Shown here: positions 43,784-52,223 of the stretch, piece by piece
Position numbering within the stretch: position 1 is the stretch's first letter
How the letters are laid out: every line of letters begins with the position of its first letter
From: Sphingopyxis sp. H073
Lineage (GTDB): Bacteria > Pseudomonadota > Alphaproteobacteria > Sphingomonadales > Sphingomonadaceae
Direction: 5' to 3'
DNA length: 64,000 bases
NCBI RefSeq assembly: GCF_001468395.1
Contig: NZ_LNSG01000008.1
Span: forward strand, 124,001 to 188,000
Notes under the pieces: model-generated
The model's database searches: none
Told to the model about the DNA's origin: nothing
The model's input: the letters and a program-made list of their open reading frames with translations, nothing else
Program-made: the position numbers and the translations under genes

Positions 43784-46700
43784 ATGCGTCTTTCGCGCTT
43801 TTTCATCATGCGCCCGATCTTTGCCGCGGTCATCGCGGTGATCATCACCCTCGTCGGCGCGATCGCCTATTGGTCGCTGCCCGTCTCGCAATATCCCGAC
43901 ATCGTCCCGCCGACGGTCACGGTCACCGCCAACTACCCCGGCGCGTCAGCCGAGACCGTCGCCGAGACGGTGGCGACGCCGATCGAGCAGGAAATCAACG
44001 GCGTCGACAACATGCTCTACCAGTCGAGCCAGTCGACCGGCGACGGGACGGTGACGATCACCGTGACCTTCAAGATCGGCACCGACCTCGACGCCGCGCA
44101 GGTGCTGGTGCAGAACCGCGTCGCGATCGCGGTACCGCGCCTGCCCGAAGAGGTGCAGCGTCTCGGCGTCGTGACGCGCAAGACCTCGCCCGACTTCCTG
44201 ATGGTCGTGAACCTCGTCTCGCCCGACAAGTCGCTCGATCGCTCGTACCTGTCCAACTATGCGCTGACCCAGCTCAAGGACCGGCTGAGCCGCATCGACG
44301 GGGTCGGTGACGTCCGCCTGTTCGGCGCGCGCGACTATGCGATGCGCGTGTGGATCGACCCGACGCGCGCCGCGGCGCTCAACCTGACCGCGGGCGAAAT
44401 CGTAGCGGCGCTGCGCGCGCAAAATGTGCAGGTCGCGGCGGGCTCGCTCGGCCAGCCTCCCTATGCGAGCGGCAACGCCTATCAGCTCAATGTCGAGACG
44501 CAAGGCCGCCTCGCCGACCCGCAGCAGTTCGCCGATGTCGTGATCCGCACCGACGCCGACGGGCGGCAGGTGCGCGTCGCCGACGTCGCGCGCGTCGAGC
44601 TCGGCGCGTCGGACTATAACAGCAACACCTATCTGTCGGGCGACCCGACCGTGATCCTCGCAGCGTTCCAGCGCCCGGGGTCGAACGCGCTCGAAGCCGC
44701 GAAGGCGATCGAGACCGAGATGGAGGCCGCGTCGAAGACCTTCCCCAAGGGCCTCGAATATCGCGTCATCTATAATCCCACCAAGTTCATCGAGCAGTCG
44801 ATCGACGCGGTGAAGGACACGCTGCTCGAAGCGATGGTGCTCGTCGTCATCGTGATCCTGGTCTTCCTCCAGAAATGGCGCGCCGCGGTGATCCCGATCG
44901 TCGCCATTCCCGTATCGCTCGTCGGCACCTTCACGGTACTCGCGGCGTTCGGCTACAGCCTCAACAACCTCTCGCTCTTCGGGCTCGTGCTCGCGATCGG
45001 CATCGTCGTCGACGACGCGATCGTCGTGGTCGAGAATGTCGAACGCAACCTCGAACGCGGGCTGTCATCGCTGAAGGCCGCGCAAACCTCGATGGACGAG
45101 GTGTCGGGCGCGCTCGTCGCGATCGTCCTCGTGCTCTGCGCGGTCTTTGTGCCGACATTGTTCCTGACCGGGCTGTCGGGCGCCTTCTACCAGCAGTTCG
45201 CGGTGACGATCTCGACCGCGACGATCATCTCGCTGATCGTCTCGCTGACGCTGTCGCCCGCGCTCGCCGCGATCCTGCTGAAGCCGCACGCCGCGCCCGC
45301 CAAACCCTCGCGCATCCGCGAGCTGCTACAGCGCGCCGGTGACGCCTTCAACGCGGCGTTCGAGAAGATGAGCACGGCCTATGCGTCGCTCACCGATCGC
45401 CTCGTCCGGCGTCCGAAGCGGATGATGATCACCTATGGCGGGCTGATCGCCGCCACGGCGGGCCTCTTCTGGGCAACGCCGACGGGCTTCATCCCGGCGC
45501 AGGATCAGGGCTATTTCCTCGCGGTTGTCCAGCTGCCCCCCGGCGCCTCGGTCGAACGCACCGATGCGGCGCTGCGCAAGGTCGCCGAACGAATCCTGCC
45601 CAATAAAGGCATTCTCGGTTCGGTGATGCTCGCGGGCTTCGACGGGCCGTCGCAGACGCTCGCCCCGAACGCCGCCGCGGCATACTTTCCGCTCAAGAGC
45701 TTCGAGGAACGGGGGAAGCTCGGCGTCAGCTTCGACGAGATCATGAACGAAGCGCGCGCCGACGTCGCCGACATCACCGAAGCGCGCGTGATCGTGATCC
45801 CGCCGCCGCTCATTCAGGGTATCGGCTCGGCGGGCGGCTACCGGATGATGGTGCAGGACCGCGGCGGTCACGGATACCAGAAGCTGGCCGAGGAATCGGG
45901 CAAGCTGATCGGCAAGGCGAACCAGACGCCGGGTCTGGCGCAGGTCTTCACCTTCTTCGACACCGGCAGCCCACGCGTCTATGCCGACATCGACCGGGCA
46001 AAGGCGAACCTGCTCGGCGTGCCCCCCGAGCGCGTGTTCGAGACGTTGCAGGTCTATCTGGGATCGGCGTTCGTCAACGACTTCAACCTGCTCGGCCGCA
46101 CCTATCGCGTGACCGCACAGGCCGATGCGCCCTTCCGCCAGTCGGTCGCCGACATCGCCAACCTCCAGACGCGCTCGAACACCGGCGAGATGGTGCCGAT
46201 CGGGTCGGTCGCGACCTTCAAGGACAAGACCGGCCCGTACCGCGTCGTCCGCTACAACCTCTACCCCGCGGTCGAGGTCGATGGCGACACCGCGCCGGGT
46301 TACAGCTCGGGCGCATCGCTGACGACGATGGAAAAGGTCGCGGCCGAAACGCTTCCTGCGGGTTACGGCACCGAATGGACCGGCATCGCCTATCAGCAGA
46401 AGGCGGCGGGCAGCACGGCGGCGCTCGTCTTCGCGCTGGCGGTCGTGTTCGTCTTCCTGGTGCTGGCGGCGCAGTACGAGAGCCTGACCTTGCCGCTGTC
46501 GATCATCCTGATCGTGCCGATGTGCCTGTTCGCGGCGATGGTCGGCGTCAATCTGCGCGGCATGGACAATAATGTCCTGACGCAGATCGGGCTCGTCGTC
46601 CTCATCGCGCTCGCGGCGAAGAATGCGATCCTGATCGTCGAATTCGCACGCCAAGCCGAGGAACAGGACGGGCTGTCGCCGGTCGAAGCCGCGGTGCGCG

Positions 46701-46966
46701 CCGCGCGCGACCGCCTGCGTCCGATCCTGATGACCAGCTTTGCCTTCATCCTCGGCGCCGTGCCGCTCCTCATCGCCAGCGGCGCGGGCGCGGAACTGCG
46801 CCAGGCGCTCGGCACCGCGGTCTTCTTCGGGATGATCGGCGTGACGGCGTTCGGCCTGCTCTTCACCCCCACCTTCTATGTCGTCTGCCGCGCGCTCGGC
46901 GACCGTATCGCAGCCCTGCGCGGCCGCGGCGGTGCTGCCGAGCCCGCGCTGCAGCCGGCGGAATAG
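43784..46966 (+). CDS. RND efflux permease, HAE1 (AcrB-like) family
   Basis: A 1060-residue inner-membrane proton antiporter with twelve expected helices and two large periplasmic loops. It opens RLSRFFIMRPIFAAVIAVII and has GLVLAIGIVVDDAIVVVENV with the proton-relay pair Asp410/Asp411, and LAAKNAILIVEF with Lys946. It would expel hydrophobic compounds, antibiotics or solvents together with the adaptor upstream and the outer-membrane factor downstream. Length is standard and no key residue is missing. The substrate cannot be read from sequence. Confidence 0.96.
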   Translation: MRLSRFFIMRPIFAAVIAVIITLVGAIAYWSLPVSQYPDIVPPTVTVTANYPGASAETVAETVATPIEQEINGVDNMLYQSSQSTGDGTVTITVTFKIGTDLDAAQVLVQNRVAIAVPRLPEEVQRLGVVTRKTSPDFLMVVNLVSPDKSLDRSYLSNYALTQLKDRLSRIDGVGDVRLFGARDYAMRVWIDPTRAAALNLTAGEIVAALRAQNVQVAAGSLGQPPYASGNAYQLNVETQGRLADPQQFADVVIRTDADGRQVRVADVARVELGASDYNSNTYLSGDPTVILAAFQRPGSNALEAAKAIETEMEAASKTFPKGLEYRVIYNPTKFIEQSIDAVKDTLLEAMVLVVIVILVFLQKWRAAVIPIVAIPVSLVGTFTVLAAFGYSLNNLSLFGLVLAIGIVVDDAIVVVENVERNLERGLSSLKAAQTSMDEVSGALVAIVLVLCAVFVPTLFLTGLSGAFYQQFAVTISTATIISLIVSLTLSPALAAILLKPHAAPAKPSRIRELLQRAGDAFNAAFEKMSTAYASLTDRLVRRPKRMMITYGGLIAATAGLFWATPTGFIPAQDQGYFLAVVQLPPGASVERTDAALRKVAERILPNKGILGSVMLAGFDGPSQTLAPNAAAAYFPLKSFEERGKLGVSFDEIMNEARADVADITEARVIVIPPPLIQGIGSAGGYRMMVQDRGGHGYQKLAEESGKLIGKANQTPGLAQVFTFFDTGSPRVYADIDRAKANLLGVPPERVFETLQVYLGSAFVNDFNLLGRTYRVTAQADAPFRQSVADIANLQTRSNTGEMVPIGSVATFKDKTGPYRVVRYNLYPAVEVDGDTAPGYSSGASLTTMEKVAAETLPAGYGTEWTGIAYQQKAAGSTAALVFALAVVFVFLVLAAQYESLTLPLSIILIVPMCLFAAMVGVNLRGMDNNVLTQIGLVVLIALAAKNAILIVEFARQAEEQDGLSPVEAAVRAARDRLRPILMTSFAFILGAVPLLIASGAGAELRQALGTAVFFGMIGVTAFGLLFTPTFYVVCRALGDRIAALRGRGGAAEPALQPAE

Positions 46967-46989
46967 ATAGGGTCATGGCCAATATCCGT

Positions 46990-47075
46990 GTGTCCCCGCG
47001 AAGGCGGGGACCCATCACCGATCGGTTCAAAATAGCACCGGCCCGAGATGGGCTCCCGCCTTCGCGGGAGCACAC
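46990..47075. repeat. Intergenic inverted repeat family B, copy 3
   Basis: The arms TGTCCCCGCGAAGGCGGGGA (from 46991) and CTCCCGCCTTCGCGGGAGCA pair imperfectly, with the loop word AAAATAGCACCGGC shared with copy 1 at 13771-13854. It lies between the permease and the outer-membrane factor genes, so the pump operon carries repeats at two of its junctions. Confidence 0.85.
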
Positions 47076-47112
47076 CGCTTTCTTTTGAAGGCAGAGTTTC
47101 AGGAGACCTCCA

Positions 47113-48519
47113 ATGCTTCTTCGTTCGCTTCTCATCACCGTTTCCGCGCTGACGCTTTCGGCGTGCGCGGTCGGGCCGGACTTCGTCGCGCCCACTCCCC
47201 CTGTGACGGCGTCCGGCCCCTTCCTCTCGACCAAGGCCGGGGTCACCAGTACCGCTGCCGCCGATGCCGAATGGTGGCGGCTGTACAAGGATCCGGTGCT
47301 CGACGGGCTGGTCGCGGACGCGCTCGCGGCGAACACCGATGTCCGCGTCGCGGTCGCCCGCATCGCCAAGGCGCGCGCGTCTTTGCGCGAAGTCCGCGGC
47401 GACCGCCTGCCCTCGACCAGCCTCAGCGCCGGTGCGACCTACGGCCGCGTCAGCGAGGGTCAGGTGCCCGCGGGCGCCGACCGCACCGGCTGGCAGGTCG
47501 ATGCCGGGCTGACTGTCGGCTATGAGGTCGATCTGTTCGGCCGCGTGTCGCGCGGGATCGAGGCGGCGCGCGGCGATGTCGCTGCCGCCGAGGCCGACGC
47601 CGACGCGGTGCGCGTCACCGTCGCCGCCGAAACCGCGCGCGCCTATGCCGATGCCGCCTCGGCGGCCGAGCGGCTGGGGGTCGCCGAGCGGATCGTCGCC
47701 TTGCTCGACAAATCGGTCGCGCTGACCGCGCGCCGCGCCGAGGTCGGCCTGACGACGAAGCTCGATACCGCGCGCATCGCCGCGCTTCGCGACCAGCGCC
47801 GCGCCGACATCCCGGCGATCGCCGCCGAGCGCGACGCCGCGCTGTTCCGTCTCGCGACGCTGACCGGCCGTGCGCCCGCCGAACTGCCGCAGATCGCGGC
47901 GGCGCGGACGACGACGCTGCGCCTCGACCAACCGATCCCGGTCGGCGACGGCGCCGCGCTGCTGGCGCGCCGCCCGGACGTGGCGGCGGCCGAGCGCCGC
48001 CTCGCCGCCTCGACCGCGCGCATCGGGGTCGCGACATCGGACCTTTATCCGAAGGTCACGCTCGGCGCGTCGGTCGGCCAGACCAGCTCGGGGCTGGGCG
48101 ACCTGTTCGGCGGCGGGCCGCTGCGCTGGCTGCTCGGCCCGCTGATCAACTGGAACTTCCTCAATCAGGAAGGCGCGCGCGCGCGCATCGCTGGGGCCGA
48201 GGCCGATACGCAGGTCTCGCTCGCGACTTTCGACGGCACCGTGCTCCGCGCGCTCGAGGAGACCGAAACCGCGCTCTCCTCCTATGCGCACCAGCTCGAC
48301 CGGCGCACCGCGTTGCAGGCGGCGCGCGACCAGGCCGAGACCGCAGTGAAAATCACCCGCGCGCAGCAGCGCGAGGGGGCGATCGACGGGCTCGTCGCGC
48401 TCGATGCCGAACGCACCTTTGCCGAAGCCGAAGCCTCGCTGGCGCTTGCCGACGCGCGGATCGCCGACGCGCAGGTCGATCTGTTCCGCGCGCTCGGCGG
48501 GCGGTGGAACCGGAGCTGA
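47113..48519 (+). CDS. RND efflux outer-membrane factor lipoprotein (NodT/OprM family)
   Basis: A 468-residue TolC-like channel. A lipobox LSAC (about 15-18) marks a lipoprotein, followed by AVGPDFVAPTPPV as in OprM/NodT members. Two internally related coiled-coil halves are visible, with YEVDLFGRVSRGIEAARGDV and the second-half PLINWNFLNQEGARARIAGA. It completes the tripartite pump with the adaptor and permease. It is third of the pump genes, ending at a strong terminator. Confidence 0.93.
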   Translation: MLLRSLLITVSALTLSACAVGPDFVAPTPPVTASGPFLSTKAGVTSTAAADAEWWRLYKDPVLDGLVADALAANTDVRVAVARIAKARASLREVRGDRLPSTSLSAGATYGRVSEGQVPAGADRTGWQVDAGLTVGYEVDLFGRVSRGIEAARGDVAAAEADADAVRVTVAAETARAYADAASAAERLGVAERIVALLDKSVALTARRAEVGLTTKLDTARIAALRDQRRADIPAIAAERDAALFRLATLTGRAPAELPQIAAARTTTLRLDQPIPVGDGAALLARRPDVAAAERRLAASTARIGVATSDLYPKVTLGASVGQTSSGLGDLFGGGPLRWLLGPLINWNFLNQEGARARIAGAEADTQVSLATFDGTVLRALEETETALSSYAHQLDRRTALQAARDQAETAVKITRAQQREGAIDGLVALDAERTFAEAEASLALADARIADAQVDLFRALGGRWNRS

Positions 48520-48526
48520 CATTGCC

Positions 48527-48554
48527 CTGTGTCCCCGCCGTCACGGGGACACAG
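48527..48554 (+). terminator. Rho-independent terminator after the efflux operon
   Basis: Arms CTGTGTCCCCG (48527-48537) and CGGGGACACAG (48544-48554) pair perfectly over 11 bases around a 6-base loop, and AATTTGTTT follows. It lies eight bases beyond the stop of the outer-membrane factor gene and ends the pump operon. Confidence 0.85.
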
Positions 48555-48680
48555 AATTTGTTTCTGCGGGCATAGGCAATCCGCCCGGACCGCGCCTTGT
48601 CCGGCGACATTGGTTTCCCAATATAAACGATGCGCGCGGCACTTCCGCCGCCCCGCGATCCGCATCGGGAGTTTGTCACC

Positions 48681-49943
48681 ATGCAGCGCTACGCCCAGAA
48701 AATCTTCGTCGCCTCCGGCCTTCGCACCCCCTTCGGACGCGGCGGCGGCGCGCTCGCCGACCATGACGCGATCAGCCTGTCGGTCCCGCTCGCCAAGGCG
48801 ATGGCCGATATCGCGCGTCCCGACCTGTTCGTCTGGGGTACGGTGATCCCCAGCCTCGGGTGGAGCAATATCGGCCGTGAAGTGTGGCTCGACGCGAAGC
48901 TGGACCCGACCGTCCCCGCCTTCTCCGCCGTCCTCGCCTGCTCGACGAGCATGGTCGCGGCCTTCGCCGCAGCCGGAATGCTCGGCGGCAGCGCCGACCT
49001 TGCGCTTGTCGGCGGCGCCGAGGTGATGAGCAATCCGCCCATCGGCCTCAAGCTCGACGTATCGAAGCGGATCACCAAGCTGTTCCGCACCGACCCGCCC
49101 GCCGCGATCGCCGCCTTGCAGGCGCTGACCGCCGACGATCTGACCTTGCCCGTCAAGGGCTGGGCGAACCGCATCACCGGCCGCACGATGGGCGACCATA
49201 TGGAGGAAACCGCGCAGGAGTGGGGCATCACGCGCGCGGCGCAGGACGATTGGGCGCTGAAGAGCCACCAGCGCGCGGTCGCCGGATGGGAGCGCGGCTT
49301 CTTCGACGATCTCGTCCTTCCGCTCCCCGAACTCGCGCGCGACGCCAATACGCGCGCCGACACCTCGGCCGAAAAACTTGCCGCGCTGCCCCCCGCCTTC
49401 GACAAATCGGGGAAGGGATCTTTGACCGCTGGCAACAGTTCGCCGATCACCGACGGCGCCGCCGCGCTGTGGGTCGCGACCGAGGCGGGGCTGTCGCGCC
49501 TGCCCGCCGGAACGCCCTTCGCCGAGCTGGTCGATCAGGAGATCGCCGCGGTCGATCATCATGTCGACGGGCTGCTGATGGCGCCGAGCTTCGCGATCCC
49601 GCGCCTGCTCGCGCGGCACGGCCTGCGCTACGAGGACGTCGCCTTGTGGGAAATCCACGAGGCCTTCGCGGCACAGGTGCTCGCCAACGTCGCCGCGCTC
49701 GAAAAGCCCGGCTGGACGAAGGACCGCGCGGGCGTCGATTTCGACTTCGGCCCCTTCCCGTGGGACCGCGTCAACCCGAACGGCGGCTCGGTCGCGATCG
49801 GCCACCCCTTCGCCGCAACCGGCGCGCGCGACCTCAGCCAGGCGGTCAAGGAACTGTCGGCGCTGCCGTCCGGGTCATGGGCGATCGTCAGCGTCTGCGC
49901 CGACGGCGGCCACGGGACGGTGGCGCTGCTGCGCACGCCGTAA
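48681..49943 (+). CDS. Acetyl-CoA C-acyltransferase (FadI-type thiolase)
   Basis: A 420-residue thiolase. The acyl-carrying cysteine lies in FSAVLACSTSMVAAF near residue 92. The histidine lies in RVNPNGGSVAIGHPFAATGA, and the second cysteine in SVCADGGHGTVALL. It cleaves or forms beta-ketoacyl-CoA in fatty acid oxidation. Length and the wide spacing between motifs suit the FadI/acetyl-CoA acetyltransferase branch. No hydratase/dehydrogenase partner follows; the genomic island begins 31 bases past its stop. Start at 48681. Confidence 0.9.
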   Translation: MQRYAQKIFVASGLRTPFGRGGGALADHDAISLSVPLAKAMADIARPDLFVWGTVIPSLGWSNIGREVWLDAKLDPTVPAFSAVLACSTSMVAAFAAAGMLGGSADLALVGGAEVMSNPPIGLKLDVSKRITKLFRTDPPAAIAALQALTADDLTLPVKGWANRITGRTMGDHMEETAQEWGITRAAQDDWALKSHQRAVAGWERGFFDDLVLPLPELARDANTRADTSAEKLAALPPAFDKSGKGSLTAGNSSPITDGAAALWVATEAGLSRLPAGTPFAELVDQEIAAVDHHVDGLLMAPSFAIPRLLARHGLRYEDVALWEIHEAFAAQVLANVAALEKPGWTKDRAGVDFDFGPFPWDRVNPNGGSVAIGHPFAATGARDLSQAVKELSALPSGSWAIVSVCADGGHGTVALLRTP

Positions 49944-49974
49944 GGCCAGCGATCGTTCGTCGATTTCGGAAAAC

Positions 49975-50020
49975 TGGAGCGGGCGAAGGGATTCGAACCC
50001 TCGACCCCAACCTTGGCAAG
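49975..50020 (-). other. Attachment site: 46-bp 3' fragment of a tRNA-Gly gene
   Basis: On the minus strand this reads from the anticodon loop to CCA: CTTGCCAAGG (anticodon GCC), GAGGGTTCGAATCCCTT (T arm) and CGCCCGCTCCA (acceptor 3' half). The 5' half of the tRNA, the D arm and anticodon stem, is missing, so it is not a working tRNA gene. Its position between the last core gene and a tyrosine integrase is that of an att site. The intact tRNA gene would be expected at the far end of the island. Confidence 0.85.
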
Positions 50021-50083
50021 AAATTACTGCAAATACCCCAGAGCTTCTTTTTCTACGCCAAGGTACGAAAAACCAAGCTTTTG

Positions 50084-50111
50084 TTGACTTCAGCCTACGA
50101 TATTCTATCCT
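50084..50111 (+). promoter_or_regulatory. Putative integrase promoter
   Basis: TTGACT (50084-50089) and TATCCT (50106-50111) are 16 bases apart, in an AT-rich stretch that contrasts with flanking DNA. It lies 88 bases before the integrase start. Confidence 0.45.
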
Positions 50112-50198
50112 CGACCTACCCTGCGAAGCGGTGATTTTCTATTACGTCCTTATTACTTTTCGAATCTGCCACCCTCGCGTAATATGATGGAGGAACTT

Positions 50199-51467
50199 GT
50201 GGCGCTTGCAAAGCTCAATAAGCGGACGGTCGATGCGCTGGCTGCACCAGCGACAGGCCAGGCATTTCTTTGGGATACCGAGATCAAAGGTTTCGGTGTC
50301 CGTGTCGGCGCAACCGGGACGAAAACCTTCGTCATCCAGTATATGAATGAGGAAGGCCGGGTTCGGCGAGTGAAGATCGGGCGCTTCGGCGTGATGACGG
50401 TCGAGCAAGCCCGCGAGTTGGCAAAGATCCAGTTGGGCAAGGTCGCCTCTGGCGAAGATCCCGCAGAGGAGTCGCGCCGGGTACGGAAGGATCTCAATGT
50501 CGCCGAGATGTGCGAATGGTATCTCGTCGAAGCGCGGGCCGGCCGCATTCTTGGACGGAAGAACCGCCCGATCAAGGACACCTCGCTCAACATGGATGAG
50601 AGCCGCATCCGGACGCATATCATCCCGCTGACGGGTAAACGCCTCGTGCGGAAGCTGACGATCGCCGACGTCGAGGCCATGCAAAATGACATCGCCACCG
50701 GTCAAACCCGAAAGCCTCCTTCGGGCGGGCGCGGCGGCCGCCCGACGGGCGGTGCCGGCGTCGCCGGGAGGAGCCTCGGCACCCTTCAGGCCATTCTCGG
50801 CCATGCAAAGCATAAGGGACTGATTGCCGAACACCCCACGAAGGGCGCGAAGAAGCTCGCAACCAAGAAAAAGACCCGGCGTCTCAGCATCGCCGAGATC
50901 GAGCTGCTCGGTCGGGCGATCGGCCGGGCCGAACTGAGTTCCGAGAACCCCGTTGCGCTCGCAATTGTCAGGACTCTCCTTCTGACCGGCTATCGGCGGG
51001 AAGAGGCGCAGGCACTGCAGCGGCAGTGGGTCAACCCCATCTGCGGTTACGTCGCGTTCCCCGACACGAAGAGCGACGCGCAATATCGGGCGATCGGACC
51101 CGAGGCGGTCAAGATCGTTGTCGCACAGCCCGAAATTGCCGGCTGCCCCTACGTCTTTCCCGCGTCGAATGGCGAAGGCCCTTTTACCGCCGTCAGCGAC
51201 TGCCTGGCTCGCCTGTGCCGCTCGGCCGGCATCGAGGGTGTAACGCCGCATACGCTGCGCCACACCTTCGGGAGCATGGCTGGCGAACTCGGCTTCTCCG
51301 AGCTCACGATCCGCGCGATGCTAGGCCACGCGTCGCAAAGTGTGACGCAGGACTATGTTCATATCGATGAAGCTGTGAAGCTGGCGGTCAGCCGCACTTC
51401 GGACGAGATCGCAAAACATCTCGAGACTGGCGTGCGGAAGGCGGCAAAGATGAAGTTCGCTCAATGA
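50199..51467 (+). CDS. int: Tyrosine-type site-specific integrase
   Basis: A 422-residue integrase of the P4/DUF4102-like class. The N-terminal arm-binding part has LAKLNKRTVDALAAPATGQA and FLWDTEIKGFGVRVGATGTK. The catalytic residues appear as the arginine of LLTGYRREEAQAL, HTLRHTFGS (HxxR), LGHAS and the nucleophile tyrosine of TQDYVHIDEA. A glycine-rich insert (GGRGGRPTGGAGVAG) sits mid-protein. The GTG at 50199 was taken as start because GGAGG lies five bases upstream; ATGs at 50184 and 50187 are alternatives. It inserts the island into tRNA-Gly. Confidence 0.93.
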   Translation: MALAKLNKRTVDALAAPATGQAFLWDTEIKGFGVRVGATGTKTFVIQYMNEEGRVRRVKIGRFGVMTVEQARELAKIQLGKVASGEDPAEESRRVRKDLNVAEMCEWYLVEARAGRILGRKNRPIKDTSLNMDESRIRTHIIPLTGKRLVRKLTIADVEAMQNDIATGQTRKPPSGGRGGRPTGGAGVAGRSLGTLQAILGHAKHKGLIAEHPTKGAKKLATKKKTRRLSIAEIELLGRAIGRAELSSENPVALAIVRTLLLTGYRREEAQALQRQWVNPICGYVAFPDTKSDAQYRAIGPEAVKIVVAQPEIAGCPYVFPASNGEGPFTAVSDCLARLCRSAGIEGVTPHTLRHTFGSMAGELGFSELTIRAMLGHASQSVTQDYVHIDEAVKLAVSRTSDEIAKHLETGVRKAAKMKFAQ

Positions 51468-51554
51468 CTCTTTCGGTCAGCGCATCCGGAGCGCGGATTG
51501 ATCGGGTCGATCGAGTGCGCGGCTACTCCGGGAATGCGCTGGCCTTCAGCAATG

Positions 51555-52223
51555 TCATAGCTCATAGCGCCTCCCGGCAAGGTCGCCTCGTTCCCCTTTC
51601 GAAACCAGCATCGACTTGCTCCGCAATGCAGCCGGCAGGCTCGTGCAATCGGCGGCCCGGACGGGCCCAAGAATCCGGCAAACCTCGGCAAGATATTCGT
51701 CTGGAACCCGCATCCGGGCGCCTTGCAGGGCGGCATGAAGCATGACCGCTATCTCTTCTTGATTCAGCACGCCGCGCGTCACCGGACTCAGTAGCAATTC
51801 TGCCGAGCTAACGATTGGCAAGGCCGGGAAGCGCCGACTAGCGAGGCCGATCGCCTTGCGCTCGTCAATCATCGCGGTACCGCCGATCTGGAGGGCGTGC
51901 GCCAAAGTTGCGGCCTCACCATCGTCGAGCGTCTCGCTGATCGAACCGACGACGAACCCCATGAACAAGGCTTCTGCGTCCGCGTGCAGCTCGGCGACTT
52001 CGACCAGCCCCATCTCGATCAGCTCGGCCATCCTCTCGGCCGTCGCTCGCCCCTTGTCGCGGCCTCGCTCAAGTTCACCGAGCACAATGCGAGGCAGGAT
52101 GGGCGGGCGGACAAGCGCTCGAAGGATCGCGATGGCCTGTCCCCCTGCGATGATGTTGATCCAGACGCTGGCATCCGCGACGAGCGGACGGCCGCCATCA
52201 AAGCAGGAACGAGGGGGACTCAT
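51555..52223 (-). CDS. PIN-domain protein of the QueC-like/XRE operon
   Basis: A 222-residue protein with a PIN-like nuclease fold. Acidic active-site residues are likely in VADASVWINIIAGGQ (Asp near 17), the GELERG segment, TLDDGEAATLAHAL and AMIDERKAIGLA. PIN domains cut RNA, commonly as toxin parts. The final 80 residues (EEIAVMLHAALQGARMRVPD onward) form an extra helical domain. Its start lies inside the 3' end of the XRE/ImmA gene (26-base overlap), the usual coupling of a toxin to its controller. It ends the operon, convergent with the integrase gene. Confidence 0.78.
   Translation of the reverse strand: MSPPRSCFDGGRPLVADASVWINIIAGGQAIAILRALVRPPILPRIVLGELERGRDKGRATAERMAELIEMGLVEVAELHADAEALFMGFVVGSISETLDDGEAATLAHALQIGGTAMIDERKAIGLASRRFPALPIVSSAELLLSPVTRGVLNQEEIAVMLHAALQGARMRVPDEYLAEVCRILGPVRAADCTSLPAALRSKSMLVSKGERGDLAGRRYEL

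Noticed and set aside
13771..47075. Family B and other hairpins as a CRISPR array
   Set aside because: Copies are single, tens of kilobases apart and self-complementary, with no regular spacers and no cas genes.
49975..50020. A complete tRNA-Gly gene
   Set aside because: Only the anticodon loop-to-CCA part is present; the D arm and 5' acceptor strand are missing, so it was called an att fragment.
48884..50134. A long plus-strand frame ending in GEGIRTLDPN and running through the att site
   Set aside because: It lies out of frame over the thiolase gene, and its end is the well-known spurious translation of a tRNA 3' region. It is not a gene.
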